DNA of 64,000 bases, taken from assembly GCF_014596525.1 (NCBI RefSeq), contig NZ_MSJP01000085.1, positions 1-64,000 of the forward strand, in the 5' to 3' direction. Source of the DNA: Streptomyces sp. CBMA291. GTDB taxonomy: Bacteria; Actinomycetota; Actinomycetes; Streptomycetales; Streptomycetaceae. The notes beneath the pieces are model-generated. The model had not been told where the DNA came from and made no database searches. It saw nothing but the letters and a program-made list of their open reading frames with translations. Shown one piece after another: positions 36,825 to 45,481 of the stretch. A program made the translations under genes and the position numbers. The stretch's first letter is position 1; each line of letters begins with the position of its first letter.

Positions 36825-38567
36825 GTGACCAGTACCGCACCCGAGGCCCTGGAGGGCCGGCACGCCGTGGCAGAGCCCTCTTCGTGGCAGCGACGGCTGC
36901 GGCGTTTCGGCTACGAACCGCCCGCCGGACGCACCGCACCCATCGGGCTGCGGGAGCGCCTCGTCCCTCCGTTCATCCGTCCCTCCGCCCGTGTCACGGC
37001 GCTGCTCGGGCTCTCTCCCGAGCGGGCCGAGCGACTCTGGCGGCTCTCCGCCTGGGGCGGTCCGCTCCTGGTCACGGCCCTCGCGGGGCTGCTCAGGTTC
37101 TGGAACCTGGGCAAGCCGCGCGCGGTGATATTCGACGAGACGTACTACGCCAAGGACTCCTGGGCCCTGATCAACCAGGGGTACGAGGGGGCGTGGCCGA
37201 AAGACATCGACAAGACGATCCTCTCCGACCCGGGCGCGGTCCTGATCCCGACGGACCCGGGCTATGTCGTCCATCCGCCGATGGGCAAGTGGCTGATCGG
37301 TCTCGGCGAGAAGATGTTCGGCTTCGAGCCGTTCGGATGGCGCTTCATGGTGGCGCTGCTGGGCACCCTGTCGGTGCTCATGATCTGCCGGATCGGGCGG
37401 CGCCTGTTCCGCTCGACGTTCCTGGGCTGTCTGGCGGGTCTGCTGCTCGCCGTCGACGGACTGCACTTCGTGATGAGCCGCACCGCCCTGCTCGACCTGG
37501 TGGTGATGTTCTTCGCGGTGGCCGCCTTCGGCTCCCTGGTCATCGACCGGGACTGGGCGAGACGGCGGCTCGCGGCGGCGCTCCCGGAGGACGAGGAGGG
37601 GGTCCTCCGGCCCGACGCGGAGATCGCGGAGTCCTTGCGGCTCGGCTGGCGCCCGTGGCGGATCACGGCCGGTGTGATGCTGGGCCTGGCCGCCGGCACC
37701 AAGTGGAACGGGCTGTACTTCATGGTCGCCTTCGGCCTCCTGACGGTGCTGTGGGACGTCGGCGCCCGCCGTACGGCCGGTGCGGTCCGCCCGCGCGTCG
37801 CGGTGTTCCTGAAGGACCTGGCCCCGGCGTTCGGGGCGGTGGTGCCGGTGGGCATCGCCGCGTACATGGCGACCTGGAGCGGCTGGCTCGCCAGTGACAA
37901 GGGCTACTTCCGGACATGGGCCGCCGACCAGGACAAGCTGAACGGCGGCGGCACCTGGAGCTGGCTGCCGGACTGGCTGCGCAGCTTCTGGCACTACGAG
38001 TTCGAGGTGTACAACTTCCACGTGGGCCTCACCTCGCCCCATGTGTACGAGTCGAACCCCTGGTCCTGGATCGTCCTCGGCCGCCCCGTCTCGTACTTCT
38101 ACGAGTCCCCCGCCCCCGGCGTGAACGGCTGCCCCGCCGACGCGAAGGAGAAGTGCGCCCAGGAGATCCTGGCCCTCGGCACCCCGCTCCTGTGGTGGAC
38201 CGCCTGCATCGCCCTCCTGTACATCCTGTGGCGCTGGGCCTTCCGCCGGGACTGGCGCGCGGGCGCCATCGCGTGCGCCGTGGCGGCGGGCTGGGTCCCC
38301 TGGTTCCACTACCAGGAACGCACCATCTTCTATTTCTACGCCGTGGTGTTCGTTCCGTTCCTCTGTCTGGCGGTGGCCATGATGCTGGGCGCGATCGTCG
38401 GCCCGGCAGGCTCGTCGGAAAGACGCCGTACTTTCGGCGCGGTGGCGGCGGGCTGCATCGTCCTCCTCATCATCTGGAATTTCATTTATTTCTGGCCCAT
38501 CTACACGGGAACGCCGATTCCACTGGATCAGTGGCGCGGGCGGATGTGGCTGGACACCTGGGTGTGA
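36825..38567 (+). CDS. pmt: Protein O-mannosyltransferase
   Basis: A 580-residue GT39 membrane enzyme that moves mannose from polyprenyl phosphate to Ser/Thr of secreted proteins. GTG 36825; the N-terminal 65 residues are cytoplasmic. The first loop has the catalytic acidic motif VIFDETYYAKD (about residues 103-113), followed by HPPMGKWLIGLGEKMFG. About ten membrane segments alternate through the chain, with an aromatic C-terminus (NFIYFWPIYTGTPIPLDQW). Possible substrates in this window include the Pro/Thr-rich secreted proteins. Confidence 0.93.
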   Translation: MTSTAPEALEGRHAVAEPSSWQRRLRRFGYEPPAGRTAPIGLRERLVPPFIRPSARVTALLGLSPERAERLWRLSAWGGPLLVTALAGLLRFWNLGKPRAVIFDETYYAKDSWALINQGYEGAWPKDIDKTILSDPGAVLIPTDPGYVVHPPMGKWLIGLGEKMFGFEPFGWRFMVALLGTLSVLMICRIGRRLFRSTFLGCLAGLLLAVDGLHFVMSRTALLDLVVMFFAVAAFGSLVIDRDWARRRLAAALPEDEEGVLRPDAEIAESLRLGWRPWRITAGVMLGLAAGTKWNGLYFMVAFGLLTVLWDVGARRTAGAVRPRVAVFLKDLAPAFGAVVPVGIAAYMATWSGWLASDKGYFRTWAADQDKLNGGGTWSWLPDWLRSFWHYEFEVYNFHVGLTSPHVYESNPWSWIVLGRPVSYFYESPAPGVNGCPADAKEKCAQEILALGTPLLWWTACIALLYILWRWAFRRDWRAGAIACAVAAGWVPWFHYQERTIFYFYAVVFVPFLCLAVAMMLGAIVGPAGSSERRRTFGAVAAGCIVLLIIWNFIYFWPIYTGTPIPLDQWRGRMWLDTWV

Positions 38568-38693
38568 CGGGTGCGGCGGGCGGGGCGGATGCGAGGCGTA
38601 CGGCGGGTGTGACTGATATGCGGGAAGTCGCTCGACAGGCGTTCGCCCCGGCTGCTTGACTCGAACGTCCACCTGGGGAGGGGAGGCGCAGCC

Positions 38694-40328
38694 ATGCGCA
38701 GTGGAGCCAAGGTCGCGATCGTCGGGAGCGTCTTCGCCGTCGTGGCGGGCGGGGTCGGCTACGGGGGCTGGAACCTCTGGAACGGGGTCACCGGAGGCGA
38801 CTCCACGGGGACCACGAGCGCGAACGCCCCGAAGACCGGGCCCCTCACCGCCGAGGAGACCACCGCCGTCGCCAAGGACTTCCTGGCCGCCTGGGCGGCG
38901 GGCGAGTCCGATCAGGCCGCGCAGTACACCAACGACCCGGTCACGGCGGGCCCGGCGCTCACCGCCTTCCAGGGCGGCGCCGGGATCACCAGGGCGGTGA
39001 TCACCCCTGGCCCCCCGGCCGGTACGAAGGTGCCGTTCACCGTCCGGGCCACGGTCTCCTACGAGGACGTCTCCAAGGAGCTGGCGTACTCCTCCCAGCT
39101 GACCGTGGTGCGCGGGCTCAGCACCGGCCGGCCGCTGGTGAAGTGGGCGCCGACGGTGCTCCACCCCCGGCTCACCGCGAACGCCACCCTGCGCACGGGG
39201 ACGGCGAAGACCGCCGCCCTGAAAGCCCTGGACCACGAGGGCGTCGAGCTGTCCCCGGAGAAGTACCCCTCCCTCGCCCCCGTCCTCGACACGCTGCGGC
39301 AGCGGTACGGCTCGCAGGTCGACGGGACCTCCGGCATCGAGACCTGGATCGACTCGGGCAGCGAGACCGTCCCCGACACCACCCTCCTCGTCCTGCGGAA
39401 GGGCAAGCCGGGGGTGCTCAGGACGACCATCGATGCGGACGTGCAGGCGGCGGCGGAGAAGGCCGTGCAGGCCTACGGCCAGGCGGCGGTGGCGGCCGTC
39501 GAGCCGTCGACCGGGGCGATACGGGCGGTCGCCAACAGCCCGGCGGGAGGCTTCAACACGGCCCTCCAGGGGGCGCAGGCCCCCGGCTCGACCATGAAGA
39601 TCGTCACGGCGACGATGATGATGGAACACGGTCTGGCGATGCCGGACAGCAAGGTCGAGTGTCCGCCGTCGGTCCCGTGGGACGGGCGCACCTTCCACAA
39701 CCTCGACGACTTCAAGATCGATGACGGCACCCTCTCCGACGCCTTCCGCCGCTCCTGCAACACCGCCTTCATCAAGGCGATCGGTCCGCTCAACGAGAAG
39801 GGGATCGAGGGGACGGCGCTCGGCGACACCGCCAGTCGCTACTTCGGCATCGGCAAGGAGTGGAAGATCGGCGTGCCGTCCGCCGACGGCAGCGTCCCCG
39901 CCTCGGAGTCGGCCGAGACGGCCGCCTCGTACATCGGCCAGGGCAAGATCACGATGAGCGCCCTGAACGTGGCCTCGCTCTCCGCGACCGCGAAGAACGG
40001 CGCCTTCCTCCAGCCGTACCTGGTGGCGCGGAAGCTGGACGACCGCCCGTTCGCCGAGGCCGACCCGCTCCCCACCCGGATCGCCTCGGGGCTGCGCCGG
40101 ATGATGCGCGAGACGGCGGTCAACGGCACGGCGGCGCAGGCGATGGCCGGGGTCCCGTCCCCCAAGGGCGCGAAGACCGGCTCGGCGGAGGTCGACGGCA
40201 ACGCCACCTCGAACAGCTGGTTCACCGGCTACTCGGGCGACCTGGCGGCGGCGGCGGTCGTCCAGGAGGGCGGCCACGGCGGCGACTCGGCGGGGAAGGT
40301 CGTGGCGCGGGTGCTGAAGGCGGGGTAG
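38694..40328 (+). CDS. Penicillin-binding protein (transpeptidase, MecA_N-type N-domain)
   Basis: A 544-residue membrane-anchored transpeptidase. Residues about 7-27 form the membrane anchor. Residues 50-155 are an NTF2-like domain (ETTAVAKDFLAAWAAGESDQAAQYT), then a dimerisation region, then a penicillin-binding domain with all three motifs: STMK (nucleophile S299), SCN (355-357) and KTG (495-497). It crosslinks peptidoglycan outside the membrane. Its position between pmt and an SsgA-like gene region resembles the Streptomyces neighbourhood that has PBPs and ssgE, which hints at a sporulation role, by inference. Confidence 0.92.
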   Translation: MRSGAKVAIVGSVFAVVAGGVGYGGWNLWNGVTGGDSTGTTSANAPKTGPLTAEETTAVAKDFLAAWAAGESDQAAQYTNDPVTAGPALTAFQGGAGITRAVITPGPPAGTKVPFTVRATVSYEDVSKELAYSSQLTVVRGLSTGRPLVKWAPTVLHPRLTANATLRTGTAKTAALKALDHEGVELSPEKYPSLAPVLDTLRQRYGSQVDGTSGIETWIDSGSETVPDTTLLVLRKGKPGVLRTTIDADVQAAAEKAVQAYGQAAVAAVEPSTGAIRAVANSPAGGFNTALQGAQAPGSTMKIVTATMMMEHGLAMPDSKVECPPSVPWDGRTFHNLDDFKIDDGTLSDAFRRSCNTAFIKAIGPLNEKGIEGTALGDTASRYFGIGKEWKIGVPSADGSVPASESAETAASYIGQGKITMSALNVASLSATAKNGAFLQPYLVARKLDDRPFAEADPLPTRIASGLRRMMRETAVNGTAAQAMAGVPSPKGAKTGSAEVDGNATSNSWFTGYSGDLAAAAVVQEGGHGGDSAGKVVARVLKAG

Positions 40329-40453
40329 GGGCGGGGCGGCGTGGGGGCCGGGGTGCGGGGTGCGGGTGGGGCCGGGGCCGGTGCCCACCGGCCGGGTCCC
40401 CGGGACCGTAAGTGGGTCGCTTGCCCCCTACACCGACCGCTACGGTGCTGGCC

Positions 40454-41110
40454 ATGACGGCTGAGAACACCGAAAGCGCGGGCGCGGCAGGCACAGGCGA
40501 CGCGACCGCTTCCCCCACCTCTCCCGCTTCGCCCACCTCGCCCACCTCTCCCGCTTCGCCCACCTCGCCCACCTCTCCCGCTTCCCCCACCTCGCCCACC
40601 TCTCCCGACTCCCCCGGATCCCCCGACTCCCCCGGATCCGCCGCGCACCCGCAGTTCGCCGCCGCGCTCCGGGAACTGGGCCTGGACGTCGAGGTCCGGC
40701 GCTTCCCGGACGAGACCCGGACCGCGGCGCAGGCGGCCGAGGCGATCGGCTGCGAGGTCTCCGAGATCGTGAAGTCGCTGATCTTCGCGGCGGACGGGGT
40801 GCCCGTCCTGGTCCTGATGGACGGGGCGTCGCGGGTGGACGTGGAGCGGGTCCGGCGGGAGCTGGGCGCGGAGAAGGTGACCCGGGCGGACGCGAAGGTG
40901 GTCCGGGAGACGACGGGGTACGCGATCGGGGGCGTACCGCCGTTCGGGCACCGTACCCGGACGCGGGTCCTGGCGGACCGGGGGCTGCTCGACCACGAGT
41001 TGGTGTGGGCGGCGGCGGGCACGCCGCACACGGTGTTCGCGCTCGACCCGAAGTCGCTGATCGCCCACGCGGGCGCCGCCCTGGTGGATGTGCGCGAGCA
41101 GTCGGCATGA
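40454..41110 (+). CDS. YbaK/EbsC-family (ProX-like) aminoacyl-tRNA deacylase with SPT-repeat N-tail
   Basis: A 218-residue protein whose residues 62-218 are a YbaK domain (QAAEAIGCEVSEIVKSLIF with the conserved Lys, then VLVLMDGASRVD and TGYAIGGVPPFG), a fold that hydrolyses mischarged tRNA. The first 60 residues are a low-complexity Ser/Pro/Thr tract built from three 27-bp DNA repeats and are atypical for the family. ATG 40454. Its stop overlaps the start of the EamA gene (ATGA). Confidence 0.88.
   Translation: MTAENTESAGAAGTGDATASPTSPASPTSPTSPASPTSPTSPASPTSPTSPDSPGSPDSPGSAAHPQFAAALRELGLDVEVRRFPDETRTAAQAAEAIGCEVSEIVKSLIFAADGVPVLVLMDGASRVDVERVRRELGAEKVTRADAKVVRETTGYAIGGVPPFGHRTRTRVLADRGLLDHELVWAAAGTPHTVFALDPKSLIAHAGAALVDVREQSA
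40521..40601. repeat. Three tandem 27-bp repeats inside the YbaK gene
   Basis: Units at 40521, 40548 and 40575, beginning CTCCCGCTTCSCCCACCTCG, encode ASPTSPTSP-like nonapeptides. One substitution separates unit 3. Two 17-base units follow (CCCGACTCCCCCGGATC). Confidence 0.9.
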
Positions 41111-41958
41111 CACCGCTCGTCACGCTCGCGGTCCTGGCGGCGGCCATCACGCACGCGGGCTGGAACGCGATCGCGCACCACATCAAGGACCAACTGCTCT
41201 CGTTCACCCTGATATCCGGTGGCGGCGCGCTGATCGGCCTGGCGCTCGCGCTGTTCGCGCCGCTGCCCGCGGCGGGGGCGTGGCCGTATCTGGTGGTGTC
41301 GGCGGGGCTGCACGTCGGTTACATGGTGCTGCTGATGCGTTCGTTCACGCTGGGCGACTTCGGGCAGATGTACCCGATCGCGCGGGGGACGGCGCCGCTG
41401 GTGGTGACGGTCCTGGCGGCGCTGTTCCTGGACGAGGTGCCGGGCGGCTGGCAGTTGCTCGGCGTCGCGGTGGCCTGCGCGGGCCTGACGGGGATGGCGC
41501 TGTGGGGCATCCGGGGCAAGGGCGGCGCCCCGCAGTGGCCGGCGCTGCTCGCGGCGATGGGCACGGGCCTGGCGATCGCCGGGTACACGGTCGTGGACGG
41601 CGTGGGCGTCCGCGCCTCGGGAACCCCGATCGGCTACATCGCGTGGCTGATGGTCCTGGAGGGCGTGTCGATCCCGGCGTACGCCCTGTGGACCCGCCGA
41701 GGCGCCCTGCTCCCCCAACTCCGCCCGTACGCGGCCCGGGGCTTCCTCGGCGCGGCCCTCTCGGTCGGCGCCTACGGCCTGGTCCTGTGGGCCCAGACGA
41801 AGGCCCCTCTGGCCCCCATCGCGGCCCTCCGCGAATCGTCGATCATCGTCGGCGCGGCCATCGGCGCCTTCTTCTTCAAGGAACGCTTCGGCGCCCCGCG
41901 CATCGCGGCGGCGGCCCTGATGGCGGTGGGGATCGGGTTGATGCTGCGGGCGGGGTGA
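41107..41958 (+). CDS. EamA/DMT-family transporter
   Basis: A 283-residue protein with about ten membrane segments in two EamA repeats (for example HAGWNAIAHHIKD early and APIAALRESSIIVGAAIGAFFFKE late). Such transporters export metabolites or amino acids. It is coupled to the YbaK gene by an ATGA overlap. No substrate can be inferred. Just past its stop the base composition falls, marking the left edge of the mur cassette. Confidence 0.9.
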   Translation: MTPLVTLAVLAAAITHAGWNAIAHHIKDQLLSFTLISGGGALIGLALALFAPLPAAGAWPYLVVSAGLHVGYMVLLMRSFTLGDFGQMYPIARGTAPLVVTVLAALFLDEVPGGWQLLGVAVACAGLTGMALWGIRGKGGAPQWPALLAAMGTGLAIAGYTVVDGVGVRASGTPIGYIAWLMVLEGVSIPAYALWTRRGALLPQLRPYAARGFLGAALSVGAYGLVLWAQTKAPLAPIAALRESSIIVGAAIGAFFFKERFGAPRIAAAALMAVGIGLMLRAG

Positions 41959-42052
41959 GGGGAGCGGTTCAGCGGACGGTGTCGTGCCGCTCCGATGCCG
42001 AAGCCTGCGAGACCACCAGCACCGTTTCGGCCTTTGCGGGCGGCCTTCGCCG

Positions 42053-43108
42053 TCACACCGATTCACGGTGCGGTGGCGCCCACGTGCCCACCTTCACCGG
42101 CTCAGGGCGAAGAGAAATGCCGGTGGCCCGCTCGACCTGGGAGGCAAGGGCGGACAAGGTGTCGACGAAACCGGTCGCGGTGGCGCCCTCGTGGGCGGTC
42201 AGTGTGAGGGTGCGGGCCGACGAACACCGAGTTCCTTGGGCGATCTTCCGGCCGGGTCGACATCCGACGAGTTCGAGGAGCCAGCCCGCACTGGCCCGCA
42301 GTTCTCCGTCACTGTCGGTGTGGATTGGGCAGCCCGTCGCCGACCAACGGTCGGCTTGGGCCGAGGTAATGGGCGGGTTGAGAAAGACGGAGCCCACCTG
42401 ACGGGCATCGGAGCCGTGCGGGTCGAGCAGGAGCCCACGGCGGTGGCGGTTTGCGAGGACAGCGGCGGCGACCTCGGCGACAGGCGGTCTGGCTCCGGGC
42501 TGAACGCCGAGTTCTTCGGCCAGCGGGCGGTAGGTGATCGGGGCAGCCGGGGCCGAAGTGAGGCGAAGAGTGACAGTGAGGACGGTCCAGCGGTCGGGTT
42601 CGTTCTTGAACCGGCTGCCTCGGTGCCGCAGACGGCACGCCTGGGAAGGCAGGGTCCGCAGGCCGCCCAGGTCCCAGTCCCAGGCAGTGACGTGGTCGAG
42701 GACGTCGCCGATCTGCTGCCCATACGCTCCGGTGTTCTGGACCGGAGCGGCGCCGGTGGTGCCAGGTATACCGGCCAGGCACTCGACCCCGGCAAGGGAC
42801 TCGCCAGCGGCCCAAGCGACGAGATCGGTGAGCGGATGACCGGCCTGCACCGTTGCCAGCACCGTGCCGTCGCCTTGCTTCTCCGCGAAGATGCCGCAGG
42901 TGTTCACCACGGTGACGGAGCCTGGATATCCAGTGTCGGAAGCAATGACATTACTGCCGTGGCCAAGCGTCAAAGGGCTGCCTTCCCGACGCCGGCCGAT
43001 GATGTGGACCAGTTCCTGCCAGTCGTCGGGGTCGTAGAGCCACAGCGGTTCCGCGATCGGGCCGCCGAAGCGCAAGGTGGTCAGGGACGCGAGGCTGGTC
43101 GGGGGCAC
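42053..43108 (-). CDS. MurB-type UDP-N-acetylenolpyruvoylglucosamine reductase paralogue
   Basis: A 351-residue FAD enzyme starting at GTG 43108 behind AGGAGGGG. FAD-binding and catalytic motifs fit MurB: LTLGHGSNVIASDTGYPG, LAGIPGTTGAAPVQNTGAYGQQI, the HRGSRFK block with the catalytic Arg, VGSVFLNP carrying the catalytic Ser, and a C-terminal PEPVKVG retaining the Glu. MurB reduces the enolpyruvyl ether made by MurA to a lactyl ether. It is the last gene of the four-gene cassette, 11 bases after the serine hydrolase. GC is lower than in the flanks. It is probably a second, dedicated copy. Confidence 0.88.
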   Translation of the reverse strand: MPPTSLASLTTLRFGGPIAEPLWLYDPDDWQELVHIIGRRREGSPLTLGHGSNVIASDTGYPGSVTVVNTCGIFAEKQGDGTVLATVQAGHPLTDLVAWAAGESLAGVECLAGIPGTTGAAPVQNTGAYGQQIGDVLDHVTAWDWDLGGLRTLPSQACRLRHRGSRFKNEPDRWTVLTVTLRLTSAPAAPITYRPLAEELGVQPGARPPVAEVAAAVLANRHRRGLLLDPHGSDARQVGSVFLNPPITSAQADRWSATGCPIHTDSDGELRASAGWLLELVGCRPGRKIAQGTRCSSARTLTLTAHEGATATGFVDTLSALASQVERATGISLRPEPVKVGTWAPPHRESV

Positions 43109-43119
43109 GGACTCCCCTC

Positions 43120-44163
43120 CTAGGGTTCGTGAGAGATCGCCTTGAGCGCAAGGGCCCGCAGCGGGGCCAGCCGGGCCCGGTGGTCCTGATGGTGGTAGAC
43201 CGCGTTGGTGCAGATGGCCAGGTAGCGGCCGGTCTCGGGGGCGAGATAAAGACTGGTGCCGGTGAAACCGTGGTGGTAGGCCACCCGGCCGCTGTCGGCA
43301 AGAATCCAGGCCAGTCCCCGGTCGAGGCCGGGTTCGATCTCGGCCACCGGTCGCATGCTGTCGGAGAGCCAACTTCCCAGGCGCCCGCCGGTCTTGTGTG
43401 AAGCCAGCAGTGCGGTGGCGAAGACGGCAAGGTCGGCCGGTGTGGTGAACACTCCGGCATGACCGGCGACACCCCCGAGGAGAGCGGCGTTGTCGTCATG
43501 CGGAATTCCCCACAGCCTGGGACCGCCGGGCAGTCGCTGTTCCGTTGGCGCGACCCGGGGGGAGCGGGTCATGGGCCCGTAGACAGTGGCGTGCATGGAG
43601 AGGGCCTGCCAGAGTTCGGTGGCCAGGTCGTCCAAGCGCCGCCCGTTGGTGTGGGCGAGGGCGAGACCGAGCAGGATGAATCCACGGTTGATGTAGCGGT
43701 GCCCTGCGCCGGGCTCTGCGATCAGGTCTTCGTCGCAGATCAGCTGGGCCAGCGATTCGCCCCGGTTCCGGTACCGATCGAGCCGGGTATCCGCCCGCAG
43801 ACCGGAGGTGTGGCTCAGGATGTGGCGGGCGGTGACCCTCCCACCAGGGGCGTCGGGGCCCATCATGGGCAGCAGTTCCCACATGGGGGTGTCCAGTGTG
43901 AAGCCGCCGTCGAGTGCCATGCCGACCAGCGGCCAGGTGGCCAGCACCTTGGTCAGCGACGCGACGTCGTACACGGTCTCCGGGCCCGGCCGGGCGTCAC
44001 CACACTCGGGTGCGACGACACCGGAGGCCATGTAGCAGGGGACTGCCTCGACGGTGCCGTGGGCAATGACTCCGCCAGGCACGATGCCGTCGGCGGTCAT
44101 CAACTCCAGGCATTCTCGCAGTTCGGTGATCATGTTCGGGTTCAGCGGTGCGGTGGCAGCCAC
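43120..44163 (-). CDS. Class C beta-lactamase-like serine hydrolase
   Basis: A 347-residue serine hydrolase with no clear signal peptide, starting at GTG 44163. The SxxK nucleophile is in DVASLTKVLATWP (about residue 68) and the Tyr motif YIN in HRYINRGFILL. A C-terminal HHGFTG is in the position of the third motif. It could act as a DD-peptidase, esterase or amidase; the lack of an export signal favours a cytoplasmic substrate. It sits between MurA-like and MurB-like genes with gaps of 2 and 11 bases, so it is part of one operon, and a role on the same amino-sugar product is likely but inferred. Confidence 0.85.
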   Translation of the reverse strand: MAATAPLNPNMITELRECLELMTADGIVPGGVIAHGTVEAVPCYMASGVVAPECGDARPGPETVYDVASLTKVLATWPLVGMALDGGFTLDTPMWELLPMMGPDAPGGRVTARHILSHTSGLRADTRLDRYRNRGESLAQLICDEDLIAEPGAGHRYINRGFILLGLALAHTNGRRLDDLATELWQALSMHATVYGPMTRSPRVAPTEQRLPGGPRLWGIPHDDNAALLGGVAGHAGVFTTPADLAVFATALLASHKTGGRLGSWLSDSMRPVAEIEPGLDRGLAWILADSGRVAYHHGFTGTSLYLAPETGRYLAICTNAVYHHQDHRARLAPLRALALKAISHEP

Positions 44164-44165
44164 GG

Positions 44166-45479
44166 CTACTCCTGACGGATCGTCACTCTTGCTCCGAGGG
44201 CGGCGAGCTTGGGCAGGAGACTGCCGTATCCGCGCCGCAGGTGGTACATCCCCCGGATCGTAGAGGTGCCCTCGGCCGCCAGGGCGGCAAGCACGAGCGC
44301 GGTCGCGGCCCGAATGTCCTTCCCGACCACATCGGCGGCCCTGAGCACGGACCGGCCCTGGACGGTGATCAGCGAGCCTGTCGTGTTGACACTCGCGCCG
44401 AAAGCGGCGAGGGCCGGTAGATGAGTATCGCGTCGGATGTAGACACGTTCCCGGATCCGGGATGTTCCTTCAGCCTGAGTAAGGAGGGCTGTCAGTTGGG
44501 GCTGTACGCCGGTCGGGAAACCCGGGTGCGGTCCCGTGGCCATCTGTACCGCATGCAGCCCGCCCGGGGCACTGACGACGGTGCCACTGCCCAGCGGGGC
44601 GAGCTGGAGACCGGCGTCGGCGAACACCGACAACAGCCCGTCAGGGAAGGCTGCCAAGGGAAACCCTTCAAGCTGCACAGACCCGCCCGTGATGGCTGCG
44701 GCCAGCGCGAGGGTGGCGGCCTCCAGCCGGTCCGGCGGCACGGAAAACACGCCGCCCCTGACGTGGCCGACGCCGGTGACGTGCAGAGCCGCCCTGCCCT
44801 GCCATTCGATGCCGACACCGGCTTGAGACAGCAGGGCGGCGGTGTGGGCGACTTCGGGCTCCAGGCTCGGATTCAGAATCACGGAAGTCCCCGTGGTACG
44901 GACGGCCAGCAGCATCGCTGTAACCGTCGCCCCCAGGCTCGGCCCCCACGAACTGGTCTCGGCATCTGTGGTGAAGGGCACCCGCTTGCCGGTGAAGCGG
45001 GCACGTACTCGGCCTTCGCCGACCTCGACCTCTGCCCCGGCAGCCTTCATCGCAGCCAGGTGCCGGTCGATGCGGCGTGCACAGAAGGCGTCTCCGCCGG
45101 GCAGCGGAAAAGTGACTTTCCCCGAGCGGGCGAGAAGGGCGCCTCCTATCACCGCAGTGGTGCGGATGCGCCGCCCGAGTTCGTCCGGGACTACGGCAAG
45201 GCACGAATCGGCCGGACTGGTGGCAAACTCATCACCTGCCACCGTGACAACGGTGCCGGTGCGGTGAAGGATGTCGGCGACCACGCGGGTGTCCAGAATC
45301 TCGGGCGCGCCACGAAGGGTCACCGGTTCATCGGCAAGGATCGCGGCGGCGTACAGGTGCAACGCGATGTTCTTGCTGCCCTGGACAGCGGTGGTGCCGG
45401 TCAGACGGTGGCCGCCGATGATGTGCACGGCACGGGCGTCGCTCACCGGTGCGTCGGTTCCGATCCCGGCGATGGGCAT
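44166..45479 (-). CDS. Divergent MurA-like enolpyruvyl transferase
   Basis: A 437-residue EPT-fold protein starting at ATG 45479 behind GGAAGG. It aligns along its length with UDP-GlcNAc enolpyruvyl transferase: substrate Lys-Asn in QGSKNIALHL (K36-N37), RIRTTAV, PLPGGDAFCARRIDRHL, HPGFPTGVQPQ, GKDIRAATALVLA and the C-terminal RRGYGSLLPKLAALGA. Two key positions differ from E. coli MurA: the catalytic Cys115 is Asp (D130), which in other species gives fosfomycin resistance, and the general-base Asp305 is Gly (G324). It is therefore either resistant or re-purposed. It lies in the cassette between the hexapeptide gene and the serine hydrolase. Confidence 0.85.
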   Translation of the reverse strand: MPIAGIGTDAPVSDARAVHIIGGHRLTGTTAVQGSKNIALHLYAAAILADEPVTLRGAPEILDTRVVADILHRTGTVVTVAGDEFATSPADSCLAVVPDELGRRIRTTAVIGGALLARSGKVTFPLPGGDAFCARRIDRHLAAMKAAGAEVEVGEGRVRARFTGKRVPFTTDAETSSWGPSLGATVTAMLLAVRTTGTSVILNPSLEPEVAHTAALLSQAGVGIEWQGRAALHVTGVGHVRGGVFSVPPDRLEAATLALAAAITGGSVQLEGFPLAAFPDGLLSVFADAGLQLAPLGSGTVVSAPGGLHAVQMATGPHPGFPTGVQPQLTALLTQAEGTSRIRERVYIRRDTHLPALAAFGASVNTTGSLITVQGRSVLRAADVVGKDIRAATALVLAALAAEGTSTIRGMYHLRRGYGSLLPKLAALGARVTIRQE

Positions 45480-45481
45480 GG

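Noticed and set aside
36723..40388. 1221-residue minus-strand frame opposite pmt and the penicillin-binding gene
   Set aside because: Both + strand genes have full catalytic motifs; the long open frame is a high-GC artefact.
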